Position numbers and translations under genes: made by a program | The notes under the pieces: generated by a model | Databases searched by the model: none | Seen by the model: only the letters and a program-made list of their open reading frames with translations | What the model was told of the DNA's origin: nothing | In this document: positions 13,501-20,930 of the stretch, piece by piece | Layout: each line of letters opens with the position of its first letter | Numbering within the stretch: the first letter of the stretch is position 1 | Assembly: GCA_000695325.1 (NCBI GenBank) | Contig: AVPN01000429.1 | Coordinates: 4,132-44,922, forward strand | Reading direction: 5' to 3' | Origin: Pleurobrachia bachei | Taxonomy: Eukaryota; Ctenophora; Tentaculata; Cydippida; Pleurobrachiidae | DNA length: 40,791 bases

Positions 13501-13523
13501 GCCTCGACAGAGCCCGCCAACAT
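1502..13523 (-). CDS. GTF3C3: General transcription factor 3C polypeptide 3 (TFIIIC102), with a duplicated exon pair
   Basis: TPR subunit of TFIIIC, which recruits TFIIIB to RNA polymerase III genes in the nucleus. Exons, read on the minus strand: 13337-13523 (acidic N-terminus), then either 8626-8857 plus 8415-8505 or 3663-3891 plus 3386-3476, then 2439-2575, 2007-2192, 1711-1827 and 1502-1610. All junction phases agree. Family signatures are GDFKLLMGEANLAVAKGN (human RGLMGEANLRFARGE), the PYETLAVIYEEQSDLYKSLQ TPR, and SGYRKLIKIAEEG (human DGYRRILNLL). The first exon joins to DWDGYEEELWDQG through a split GAT codon. An acceptor (CACCTAG) lies 1 nt before the start codon. About half the usual C-terminus is missing, so more exons must lie to the left. 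Intron 1 (8858-13336) holds a nested plus-strand GPCR and two retroelements. The second exon pair cannot follow the first in frame, so the pairs would be alternatives. Confidence 0.78.
2621..2735. repeat. Compact nested-palindrome sequence in a GTF3C3 intron
   Basis: GGGTAGCGA near 2622 pairs with TCGCTACCC near 2670, and CTACTTACTAT pairs with ATAGTAAGTAG downstream. It looks like a small foldback element. Family unknown. Confidence 0.35.
2860..2884. repeat. GA microsatellite
   Basis: Uninterrupted GA dinucleotides in an intron of GTF3C3, followed about 85 bp later by a run of G. Confidence 0.7.
3036..3119. repeat. Short CTGTCAG...CTGACAG element, copy 2
   Basis: 84 bp with ends CTGTCAGGCCAATGCTCTGA and CCAATGCTCTGACAG. 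A G-run followed by TAAGACAATGAATATATTAA precedes it, as it does copy 3. Confidence 0.55.
3220..3891. repeat. Segmental duplicate A: GTF3C3 exon pair with flanks
   Basis: Matches 8290-8857 through both exons and the intron flanks (CTCTCGAATAGTTTAGTGCC at the left). Exon lengths are 91 and 229 here, against 91 and 232 there. The 3-nt difference is one Gln codon in a poly-Gln run. Both copies keep open frames and splice sites. The next duplicated block to the right is the start of the GPCR. Confidence 0.75.
4050..4468 (+). pseudogene. 5' fragment of the nested GPCR gene (duplicate)
   Basis: Repeats the first exon (start codon 4063, exon end 4235), the intron (to 4391) and the first 77 bp of exon 2 of the GPCR at 11365. 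The protein is nearly the same (MAEASVSDKWIYTSGVIVAF), and the acceptor before the start codon (GTTAG, 7 nt upstream) is also present. Homology stops at ILFLK, where a G-run and the short-element sequence begin. Only TM1 and the start of TM2 remain, so it cannot make a receptor. Confidence 0.8.
4538..4705. repeat. Short CTGTCAG...CTGACAG element, copy 3 (double)
   Basis: 168 bp: two units in tandem sharing a middle GGTCAGGCCAATGCTCTGAC. It directly follows the broken end of the GPCR fragment. Confidence 0.55.
4925..4946. repeat. 22-bp near-perfect hairpin
   Basis: CTCCCTTGAA pairs with TTCAAGGGAG around an AA loop. CCCTCC (4912) and GGAGGG (4960) could extend it as an outer stem. No known ribozyme core is visible. 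Confidence 0.4.
5257..5928. mobile_element. Non-autonomous inverted-repeat element, CACAGTGGGTAA ends
   Basis: 12-bp perfect terminal inverted repeats (CACAGTGGGTAA at 5257, TTACCCACTGTG at 5917-5928), followed inward by the imperfect pair GATGGTCGTTT / AAACGACCATC. Contains no meaningful coding frame. The right half recurs at 7320-7834. I could not identify a target-site duplication or a superfamily. Confidence 0.55.
6229..7322 (-). pseudogene. Rhodopsin-like GPCR, lacking its first exon
   Basis: Two exons, 7144-7322 and 6229-6939, joined in phase 0 (CTGGAG donor, ATAG acceptor). The first gives TM2, the conserved Cys before TM3 (EWCVTASIL) and TM3. The second begins at the DRY region in altered form (E-MAYFIFNPLTY) and continues through TM4 (LIVATCVVWGIHLPIM), a long second loop, TM5, a basic third loop (RTRRQNTKLLKR), TM6 with LLPWLPN and TM7 (FIVPWIFPLLNLL, in the NPxxY place). 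It ends with a short tail. TM1 is missing: 5' of the first exon the sequence turns into the repeat at 7320-7834, at a palindrome GCAGTAAATTTACTGC. It is either truncated or has a distant first exon. It lies in a GTF3C3 intron on the same strand and is unrelated in sequence to the GPCR at 11365. The exon-1 donor region is duplicated about 100 bp into the intron (7026-7060 and 7127-7160). Confidence 0.65.
7320..7834. mobile_element. Second, left-truncated copy of the CACAGTGGGTAA element
   Basis: Matches 5546-5928, including the right terminus TTACCCACTGTG, with about 115 extra bases in the middle. It starts exactly where the GPCR exon homology ends. Confidence 0.6.
7835..8289. other. No gene recognised
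   Basis: AT-rich sequence between a transposon copy and the duplicated GTF3C3 block. I see no exon and no clear repeat boundary. Confidence 0.4.
8290..8857. repeat. Segmental duplicate B: GTF3C3 exon pair with flanks
   Basis: Second copy of 3220-3891. Exons 8415-8505 and 8626-8857 are open and correctly spliced on the minus strand. It lies nearer the first GTF3C3 exon than copy A does. Confidence 0.75.
8866..10440 (+). mobile_element. Fossil LTR retrotransposon fragment (leader plus Gag-like region)
   Basis: A stretch of LTR or leader type is followed by a primer-binding-like sequence (TTTGGTGCTACGTGACC near 9467) and a Gag-like frame. No protease, reverse transcriptase or integrase is recognised after it, so the element is incomplete. 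The family is Ty3-like or BEL-like, undecided. The boundaries are approximate. It sits in GTF3C3 intron 1 between the duplicated exon pair and a LINE remnant. Confidence 0.55.
9674..10423 (+). CDS. Gag-like protein of the fossil LTR element
   Basis: Open frame of 249 aa. A short N-terminal helical part is followed by a capsid-like segment with the usual retrotransposon Gag wording: FDPETADFASFLSSFNNY, then FYTYLKADQRLWIEEAG and an EWSQFITAVTDLFE helix. No zinc knuckle is seen. It belongs to the element, not to the host genes around it. Confidence 0.6.
   Translation: MAAQDGIVTEEQLEEMGLNTLSEDQKRNLRTLVGEAVTKSNRRELDELRILAAGSRKPDIFDPETADFASFLSSFNNYRCILDVQDTMAIRMFYTYLKADQRLWIEEAGHNELAEWSQFITAVTDLFEARIQQKRNLAKSKIKTAKQLPTEDIMQFSDRLLILSRKAYPGDLPSQNIIRDHAQKQALITGIRKDEIAVPIIAKADTKTFNELVREASILETSYLARADSRIQTESETYHYTPTFDSQPQ
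10640..11357 (+). mobile_element. LINE 3' end (reverse transcriptase C-terminus and tail)
   Basis: A frame from about 10663 reads RLDFKACLLAYKIVHGLAP, then SVYLPGVWNSLPLELRSL and FKARLKTFLYIEAF. This is the C-terminal signature of CR1/L2/Rex-like non-LTR reverse transcriptases. The frame stops at 11132. A 3' tail follows, ending in an ATT microsatellite (about 11333-11350). Everything 5' of the last about 150 codons is missing, the normal outcome of 5' truncation. The tail abuts the acceptor that precedes the GPCR start codon. Confidence 0.72.
11365..12827 (+). CDS. Divergent rhodopsin-like GPCR nested in GTF3C3 intron 1
   Basis: Exons 11365-11534 and 11696-12827 give 433 aa (split codon AG|T = Ser). 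Seven hydrophobic segments are visible: TM1 WIYTSGVIVAFAIVANFLSI, TM2 LFLYNCINMALTLILFL, TM3 up to SSLVTCCLTCTRAITVWRPF, TM4 LVYAALGVYFFVMIP, TM5 GILTVMLLVVMVASAMV, TM6 TTLILAGSFVFWTAFYVIV and TM7 IAIPMDALCSPIIYFI. The DRY motif is replaced by CTRAI and NPxxY by SPIIY, so this is a divergent class A receptor. The N-terminal loop has several N-x-S/T sites. The tail of about 110 residues is rich in Ser, Thr, Arg and Lys with SERK/GRKDRT repeats, likely phosphorylation sites. A CCCGCTAG acceptor lies 5 nt before the start codon. The ligand cannot be told. A truncated duplicate is at 4050-4468. Confidence 0.82.
12968..13119. repeat. tRNA-Thr-like sequence enclosed by a perfect 33-bp inverted repeat
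   Basis: 12968-13000 and 13087-13119 are exact reverse complements (start TATCAATGAATGAGATCTG). The 86-bp loop aligns with tRNA-Thr(UGU): GGTTAGAGCA of the D arm, an anticodon loop CATGTAA, and a T arm GTCGG-TTCGAGC-CCGGC with B box GGTTCGAGCC, then CCTCGCCA and a T-run. The 5' acceptor strand has no partner, so it is not a normal tRNA gene. More likely a tRNA-derived SINE piece or a foldback element. Confidence 0.7.
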
Positions 13524-13674
13524 ACTAGGTGAGCTATGAGGGGTGGAGATATTTAGAGATTATGGGATCTGTACTACAAAGCAGTAAGAAAGAGGAGCTA
13601 TAATATGTTTTGTACAAAAAAGATAAAACTCACAAAACTCACAAAGACTTCCACAAACCAAACGTGATACCATA

Positions 13675-15937
13675 TCAACTACCCCCGTTCATTTTCAAGT
13701 GTGCATACATGAAGACAGCTGAAGTCATTAGCAACAGATACTTCGTATTTGACTTCTCATGCGGACTTCTGATACCCCTCTTTGCCATAAACTCCGGGTA
13801 TTCTGACGTCATCAATTTCTGGTCTTCATTCTCATATACTGCTAGTGCAGAAGATTTAGAACTCTTCCCCTTCCCGCCTTTAGATTTGGCCAGTTTTGCT
13901 AGACTGTACTTGAGCGATTTAACCGGACCGGATGTTAGGACACCCCGTATGGGTTGTAGAATGGAGGGCACCCGAACTATCTTCTTGACCTCCTCATCAA
14001 ACCATCTCATATCCCCTGCAGCTACCTTCCTGTACAGTTGGTGGGCGGGGTCTACATTCCGATCAAATCTAAACACCCGACTATCAGGGGTGAGATTTTC
14101 AGGGTCCACTGCCAGGAGCTTCTTAGGGATTAGTTTGTGGAGCTGCCGGAGGTTCCGTTCACATTTGGCACGCTGACAATACCCGTAGTCTGTCCTCTCT
14201 AGGAAGGGTGACTCGGAGATGACTTCGGAGTAGAGGGCTTTGAAGTGGGGTATGTTGGGCTCGACAATGTTCCGTACCTGGGGGGGGGGTTGATTATAGG
14301 GTGCATGATGTAGCAATATAACGATTGAGTAATCTCCATAACTTTGTAGCTTTGTGAAGTGGAACTTGTCATTCCTTATTAGGACTGCAAGAACAGACCG
14401 AATCAGGAAATATTCGTTCCTGATTGGCTGATGACCAGTCACGTGAACTAAATAACGAGTTCTGATTGGTTGTTTACTTATTCTCACCACCCACCATCAT
14501 CCTAACATCTCCTGCGTAGGAGAGCCGGGATATGACACAGAATAGTTGGAGATCATTAAACCGTTCAGGGAGGAGGACCAGTGCAGCATGCAGGGCGGAT
14601 CTGAAAGTGGGGTTAGTTTTAATTCATTTGTTAATTCATTTGTTGGCTGATTTCTGAAGGGAGGGGGTTAATTTTGAGAAGAAAACTGCCAATTGTCTTG
14701 TTGACCAGACGACTGACGAGACAACAAAATAGTGCTTGCAGCTTCATCAAAAGACAATAGCTTCGGTGTTTATTTGGTGTTTGGTATTCTCTCTTTAGAA
14801 CTGTCACAACCCCCTCTCTCTCCAACTACACGCAAATGTACACATACTGGGAACATATATATTATGCGAGACACTACTATAACATACACATCAGGTGCGA
14901 CTAGTGTCACGCTGTATATTTTGTTTTGTAAATTGGACATCTAGCTCTGATGACAAGCAGGATTGGATACATAATTGCTGTTACTAATTGTATTACTGTA
15001 CAAACCTAGATAAAATATGGATAGAACAAGAGGAAGAGAGAGTATCTCTCTCACCCCTCTCTCTCTCTCTCTAGTCTCTCTCTCTATCTCTCTCTCCCCT
15101 TTTTTCTATCTCCCCCTCTCCTCCCTCTCTCTCTTCCCGGCCGGCTGGTATACTTTCCAAGTGTAAGTGCGAAGTGTAAGCTCGATTGGCACACCTCCTT
15201 TGCCAGATTTTATATTGTACACTTTTGTATTCTTCCTTTTCTCAGCCGTCGTTGAAATTGTGAGGAGTCTGTTGTGAAGCTTGTACAGCATTTTGTTTTA
15301 TAAAATTGGGCAAAGGATTTGGGGTATAATTGTGGGAATAAGGGGAGAAATTAGATAGTATCATGATATAGAGTTAGTAGCATAATGTTATTCACCGTCA
15401 TAGCTGGGAGAGTGAGATGGAGCATATTATTGACACTGTAACGTGAGATACATAGTGAGAGGTGTGAGGTAGTGTATAAAGTCTTTTGACTAAAGAATTA
15501 TTCTCCTTCTTTTGACTCCCATACTCCCTCTCTCTTTTCTTCTCTCTTTTCTTCAAGTCTTTCATCATATCCATCTGTATCCCCCAGAGTGTGCTATAGG
15601 TGTGACGTGTAGGATCTGTCAGGCATCACGCTGACCCCCCCCCCCCAATTTCATTTCACTTAAAGTGAAGCGATGAAAGTGGTCAAGCATTACGCTGACA
15701 ATGTATGATCCCAGAGTGTGGTCTGAGTAGTGAGTATACTGTCTGAGTCTACTTTTTACAATTCCTTTCCGACATACATGTTCTTCCTTTCCCCAGTGTA
15801 TTTGTTTGTACAATGCCGTTACTTAGTTTATCCATAGTCTCTTTATATTTTGTTATGAGTATCTGGTACTGTTTCGACTTGTTTCAACCAATGCCGAGTA
15901 GAAATTATTTGGCTAGCTCTCTGTAAAATTTGAGAGA

Positions 15938-15999
<62 letters not shown>

Positions 16000-18900
16000 A
16001 CATACTGGGAACATATATATTATGCGAGACACTACTATAACATACACATCAGGTGCGACTAGTGTCACGTTGTATATTTTGTTTTGTAAATTGGACATCT
16101 AGCTCTGATGACAAGCAGGATTGGATACATAATAGCTGTTACTAATTGTAAATGACATGTTTGGATCTATTTTATACCTATCTTGTTCTCCTTCTCTCTC
16201 CCCCTCTCCTCCCTCTCTCTCCCCGGCCGGCTGGTATATTGTCCAAGTGTAAGTGTGTGCGAAGTGTAAGCTAGATTGGCACACCTCCTTTGCCAGATTT
16301 TATATTGTACACTTTTGTATTCTTTCTTTTCTCAGCCGTCGTAGGAATTGTGAGGAGTCTGTTGTGAAGCTTGTACTGTATTTTTATAAAATAGTGTGAT
16401 CTGTGAGAATTGGGCAGGAATTGGGGGGGGGGTATTATAATTGAGAGAATAAGTGGAGAAATTAGATAGTATCGCGGGATAGAATTAGCAGTATTTTATA
16501 AAGTTCTTCACCGTCATAGCTGAGAGAGATGGAGCACATTATTGACACTGTAACGTGAGATACATAGTGAGAGGTGTGAGTTAGTGTATAAAGTCTTTTG
16601 ACTAAAGTATTATTCTCCTTCTTTTGGCTCTCATTATTCTTCTCTCTTTCCTTCTTCTCTCCCTTCATCTTTCATCATCTGCATCTCTAGCTGTATCCCA
16701 TTCCCAAGAGTGTGTTATAGCTGTGACGTGTAGGATCTGTCAGGCATCACACGCTGACCCAATATCACTTAGAGCGGAGGGATGAGAGTGGTCAAGCATT
16801 GCGCTGACAATTTGGAAACAAAGTCACCCCTCCCTTTCCAGCGCTGACAATGTATGATCCCAGAGTGTGCTCTGAGTATACTTTTCTCAATACCTTTCCG
16901 ACATACTGTTCTTCCTTTCTCTGGTGTATTTGTTTGTACAATGCCGCTACTTAGTTTACCCGTAGTCTCTTTATATTTTGTTATGAGCATCTGTGACTGT
17001 TTCGACTTGTTTCAACCAATGCCGAGTAGTAATTGTAAAATGTAAAAATCCAGTGTGGTGATATGGAGAGAGAGGCAGAGAGATGGAGAGATAGATGGGT
17101 GGAGCGAAGACCATCTGGTGTGTGTGTGAACGGACATTTTTAACTCTCCGCTCATATTACACACAACATGGAGTTAATCAGTCTTAGCCCAGTTATTCGG
17201 ATATTCCCAGTTATCGAAAATATTACTCCCATCTAAACCAATTAATTATGCATGGCTTGATAGATATCAAGGATATCGATGTATGTACATATCTGATATA
17301 ATCGCATATTTTGATAGCCTGGTGTATGCTTTACCTAACTAACCCTAAACCTACTTTGTCCCGATTAAACATGAAACATCGTGATCTTTGCTTTCTTTTG
17401 ACTTTTCATCTCTATTCCGTCCTTTTAAATTCCACGATATCTTAGATTTATTCCTTCCCTCCCACGAGATAAGCCATGATAGTAAGAAAGGCCCCCAGAT
17501 AACATGGAACTATTGCTACCCTTTACCCCGGTACTGACATGGCTCGTCGTGGGGTTATTGATCCTTGCTGGTGTTGCCTACCTTCGGATCACTTCTCTAC
17601 AGGTACGATATCTGTCTTTGAAAACTTTTTAGATGTACAATATCCTGCTTTTGTGATCTAAGTTATAAAGTTGATTTAGTGATGTGTTTGGGTTTTACCA
17701 AGAACTTCAGTAAACGAAGAATTGGGTGTGCACTGTGCCATCGTAGCTGCTTCAACACCTTGCACTTTTTCAGAGAGAAAATGAGGAGCTAAGAGGAGAA
17801 ATACGGCGACTACGGCTCCTAACTCTTGACATGATTGACACCCTCATTGATCCAGAAGAACTCACCACCCCAGAAAAGGACACTATAAATCACCACTTGT
17901 CAGACAAGGAAAATGACGTCATATCATGTGATGACGTCATTCTGAGGGGTGATGTCACACGTCATTCTACAGAAATTGCTCACACTAAATTAGACCATGG
18001 ACCGTTGGAGTGTTTGAACTGTGTATCTCCTGCCCTGAGATTGAGAAACAGTAGACTGATTGATACGGGGTAGGGAGTCCTATATTTCAAATACAGGGCT
18101 GGTACTTAATTTTGTAGCTCATACTCACTCTATGAGAGTTTGGTAGAGCAGGATAGTGACTGGTTTCTATCAAATAGTGGGTACACTATGAAAAGCGTTG
18201 AAAATGGATTTCATTGGTCACCAGAAACTTTTTATAGGATTGTGTTTCTGTACAATTTTTTAGGTGTTTTACAACATTCTTTGTAAATTCTTTCGACTCT
18301 AAGAACAAAAAGAAAGGATTGATTGACAGTTAAAACCCAAAAATGGTAAAATTTCGAGCCACCTTCATGGTTCACACCTTTCGAGCTCAAGACGAACGCT
18401 TTACCGAGTTGAATGTGCTGTTGCACAATACAACGAATTGTTAACAGATGAATGTTCTCCGTCGAGTCAGACACCCCAATTCTGGTTCATATAATTAATT
18501 GATAATTAATAATTAATGGCTTTTGTTGCTCATTGAACATAACAAGAAGCGCATTAACAAGCGGGGATCCCTGTCTATTTTGCTCGTCCAGTGCACCAAT
18601 CAAATGGCCCAGCCAATACTGGCCGTACTAATTGGTTTAGATCAGAGTTTATATCAGTAATTTGGAATAGAAACAATCCTTGTGTTTTAGTTGAGATTAT
18701 CAAAACGCCGCTTCGACAGATGGTTTTTCTAATTAACACACCAGGCGCTCACCAAACAGTCGGATTCCGATTTACCGGGATACTCGGGGGTAAGGGTCTT
18801 GCCCGGTAAATTTGTATGTTAAAAATGTGTACCTGAGATTCCGTTTGATGTACTCCAGTCTGAATGTTGGGTCCTTTTGGAGAATCATTACGGGTTTGTG

Positions 18901-19633
18901 TAGCCTACCCGCCACGTACAGAGTGTCCCATTTCTCAAGATCTGGTCGGAGGAGAGATACGGGTAATGAAGTGACTGTAACATATAGACCTAGAATCAAC
19001 AATTAAGAAATAGAGTGGGTTATAGTGGGCAATGCGTTAGTCGGGTAAAATATTGTGAACTCCTACTCAACTGATACCCCGTTTGACTAAGAGGAGGGGA
19101 TTTTACTCCTGGCAAAGGGACTCTAACTCACCGTTATAGAGGTGATGTTCACTGATCACACCGTACTTCAGTAGCGTTCCCTGCACCTCAACATAGGGGT
19201 TAAACACACAATACGCTCTCCCAGCCTCCTGAAAAGACGCCACCCCTCCCGGTCCGATAAGCCTCATTAATCCGGAGTAGTGGCTGGAATTCTGTTGAAA
19301 GTTCTCCTCATGCCACGCCTGGGAGTTCCGGGGTACAAAGATGAGATCTGTCATGGTGTCATCCGTGGGTAGGTTGTTAGTTTGGTGGAGTATTTTGGAG
19401 CCATACGCGAAGCAGAGTTGAGAGGCGGGGAAATTCCGAGCGACTAGATCGCGGAGAGCAGTGTTGATTAGTTGTTGTTGTGGAGGTTTCGGGCTGTTTG
19501 CGGAGGTAGAGTTGTTTGCGGAGGTAGGGTTGTTTGAGGGGGTAGGGTTGTTTGTGGAGTGAGGTGCTGCTGCAGTTGAGAGTTGACGGGAGAAACCCCG
19601 GGCATAGCAGTGAAACCCTCTCAGACACTTCAT
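13675..19633 (-). CDS. TAMM41: Mitochondrial CDP-diacylglycerol synthase TAMM41 (Tam41)
   Basis: Makes CDP-diacylglycerol from phosphatidic acid and CTP at the inner mitochondrial membrane, the first step to cardiolipin. Exons: 19132-19633, 18833-18941, about 14495-14600 and 13675-14277, giving about 439 aa (human 452). The N-terminus looks like a targeting sequence (MKCLRGFHCYARGFSRQLST), followed by a Ser/Asn/Pro linker. Nucleotidyltransferase core: SQLCFAYGSKI, DLIFVPRNSQAWH, NSSHYSGLMRLIGPGG and LLKYGVIS. Later parts: LYVAGRLHKPV, SALHAALVLLPERF, VRNIVEPNIPHFKALY. The exon 3 donor is uncertain: the in-frame site (ATG|GTGGGT) drops the conserved GGENK, while the strong site AATAA|GTAAAC at the edge of a repeat shifts the frame. 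Intron 2 (about 4.2 kb) carries a nested plus-strand gene and a 1-kb tandem repeat. An alternative 5' exon pair lies at 21350-22232. Confidence 0.85.
14393..14480 (+). repeat. ACCGACCG mini-element, copy 1 (TAMM41 intron 3)
   Basis: Consensus GAATCAGGAAATACTGG, then CTGATTGGCT, CCAGTCACGTGA, AATAACGAGTTCTGATTGG and TTGTTTAC. Copies at 24494, 25427, 31794 and 32580. Full copies end in ACCGACC / GGTCGGT inverted repeats. Confidence 0.65.
15616..15700. repeat. Short CTGTCAG...CTGACA element, copy 4
   Basis: Ends CTGTCAGGCATCACGCTGAC and GGTCAAGCATTACGCTGACA, 85 bp. A diverged subfamily shared with copy 5. Confidence 0.5.
15938..15998. repeat. GA microsatellite
   Basis: About 60 bp of GA dinucleotides at the joint between the two 1-kb repeat units. 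Confidence 0.85.
16737..16809. repeat. Short CTGTCAG...CTGACA element, copy 5
   Basis: Equivalent of copy 4 in the second repeat unit, 73 bp. Ends CTGTCAGGCATCACACGCTG and GGTCAAGCATTGCGCTGACA. Confidence 0.5.
17504..18073 (+). CDS. Unrecognised 132-aa single-pass membrane protein, nested in TAMM41
   Basis: Two exons, 17504-17602 (33 codons) and 17774-18073, joined in phase 0 by a GTACGA donor and a TTTTTCAG acceptor. Exon 1 is a hydrophobic anchor (LTWLVVGLLILAGVAYL). Exon 2 begins with a charged, coiled-coil-like stretch (RENEELRGEIRRLRLL) and continues as an acidic, probably disordered tail with a repeated DDVI segment. A CCCCCAG acceptor lies 5 nt before the start codon. It is transcribed opposite to its host gene. 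I do not recognise a family. The anchor plus helix suggests an adaptor or scaffolding role, which is inference. The clean splice phase and the matching start-site acceptor argue that the gene is real. Confidence 0.55.
18074..18440. other. No gene recognised
   Basis: Sequence between the nested gene and the left edge of the MAK16/TAMM41 duplication (about 18442). Nothing identified. Confidence 0.4.
18757..18811. repeat. Left-end fragment of the pogo-like element
   Basis: CAGTCGGATTCCGATTTACC followed by TTGCCCGGTAAAT matches the left terminus of the element at 37183. It lies just beyond the TAMM41 exon 2 donor. The equivalent place in unit B (21274-21327) holds a more decayed copy. Confidence 0.6.
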
Positions 19634-19803
19634 ACTCTGGATACCATGCTAGATGAAATATATCGGGAGGTGAGTTTAATTGAACGAAATCATTTCAGAA
19701 AAACTAAACTTGTCTAATAACACTGGTCAGAGCTGTAAAAGAAATAAATTAAATGTTGTTACAGAACGATCGAGGTGGTGATTTAAAAAACACAGATGTC
19801 TTC

Positions 19804-20886
19804 TCAGTTTCCAACTTTGATCTTTTGTTTGGCTTTTCCAGAAGCTGTTTCAGTCTCCATTTCCAACTCGTAATCCTCTATATCCTCAAGATCACTCTCG
19901 TCAAAGTCCTCCACGAACTCAGATTCCTCTTCCTCCTCTTCTTCCTCCTCCTAGGGGGTGGTAAAAGTGAGGAATTTGGGGAGATAGGGTGATAAAAGTG
20001 AGGAATTCGGGGAAGTTGGTTTGAAAGAAATCAGAATGAAAAAGACCCTGTTGTTACTTTTTGAGACTTTTGTGTCTTAATCGATTTGCATCCTCTTGAT
20101 CTGTTACCAGTAAAACAATTACCTGTTCGACGACCTTCTCAAAGATATCCTGGTTGATATTGTAGATATCACCGTATGTTCCCTTCTTGAGTCTCTCCAG
20201 CAGCTCCTTCTCAATAGATTGATCCAACTGAGCAGCAGCGAGGGCCTTAGCCTCCCTTCTTGACTCTCTCTTCTCCATCTGGGAGAGAGGGGTTTTGTTT
20301 GTTTGTTTGTTTGTTTGTTTATTTGTTCAATTGTTTGTCTGTGAGAGGTTCTGCAGCAGTAACCATGGTAAACACGGTGATATTTGTGTGAGAGAACAAC
20401 ATACCTTTAGATCACGTGAGACAAGTTTCTTGGTGTTCTTTTTCCTCAATTTCCTCATTCTAATCAGGTACTGGATGATCTTGGTGTACCTTTGTTTGCA
20501 CTTGTGGACGGTAAAGTTCGGCCAGTAGATCAGGTTCTCATCGATCTGGGGAGAAGGAGTTGGAGTTAGTACTTTGGCGGTGAGGCATCTTGGGAGGCCG
20601 AGTGGGTGTTAAGTTTTGGGAGTGCAGAAATTGGGACCGAGGGGGGGGGGCTTAGTGTTTTGGAAGGGAGAATCGAAAGTTCAAACTATATGGGGAAAAG
20701 AATGGAGAACCATAGAACTCATCCCATTGGTCATGATGACTCATGACTCATGACTCAGGACGGTAACAGGAGTGAATCTTACCAGTGCGAGAGCCTTCTC
20801 ATAGTTCCGGGGCAATTTGATCTTTTCGTACATCTGCTTGGGAGCGTGGGCTCGCTCTATCACTTTCATGTACAGATAACACAACT
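19804..20886 (-). pseudogene. MAK16: Partial MAK16 duplicate (3' exons only)
   Basis: Exons 20783-20886, 20405-20545, 20123-20278 and 19804-19950 repeat the last four MAK16 exons with very few changes, including the introns. The zinc-binding first exons are absent: upstream lies the TAMM41 copy of unit B. The acceptor of the first exon here differs from its twin and puts that exon in another phase, so it cannot simply replace it. It ends KVGN against KVGA in the full gene. Its stop is 171 bp from the TAMM41 start at 19633, the same spacing as in unit B. Confidence 0.75.
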
Positions 20887-20930
20887 GGAACAATTGAGAG
20901 GGTAAGATCTACTTATCGACTCTACTATTT

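Larger units (their letters stand above)
14832..17040. repeat. Tandem duplication of about 1.05 kb in TAMM41 intron 2
   Basis: 14838-15908 and 15998-17033 match from CACATACTGGGAACATATAT through to CAACCAATGCCGAGTAG. The copies differ by scattered changes and small indels, and a GA microsatellite lies between them. Neither copy encodes anything I recognise. Each carries one CTGTCAG element. Confidence 0.75.
18442..20886. repeat. MAK16-TAMM41 tandem duplication, unit A
   Basis: Begins at CAGATGAATGTTCTCCGTCG (also at 20931) and contains TAMM41 exons 2 and 1 and four MAK16 3' exons. The MAK16 side is almost identical to unit B by eye, while the TAMM41 side is clearly more diverged. Confidence 0.8.

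Noticed and set aside
13610-14176. 188-aa plus-strand frame
   Set aside because: Antisense shadow of the conserved last TAMM41 exon.
14838-17033. CRISPR-like or regulatory array from the repeated blocks
   Set aside because: There are only two long units with no regular spacers. This is a eukaryotic tandem duplication split by a GA microsatellite.
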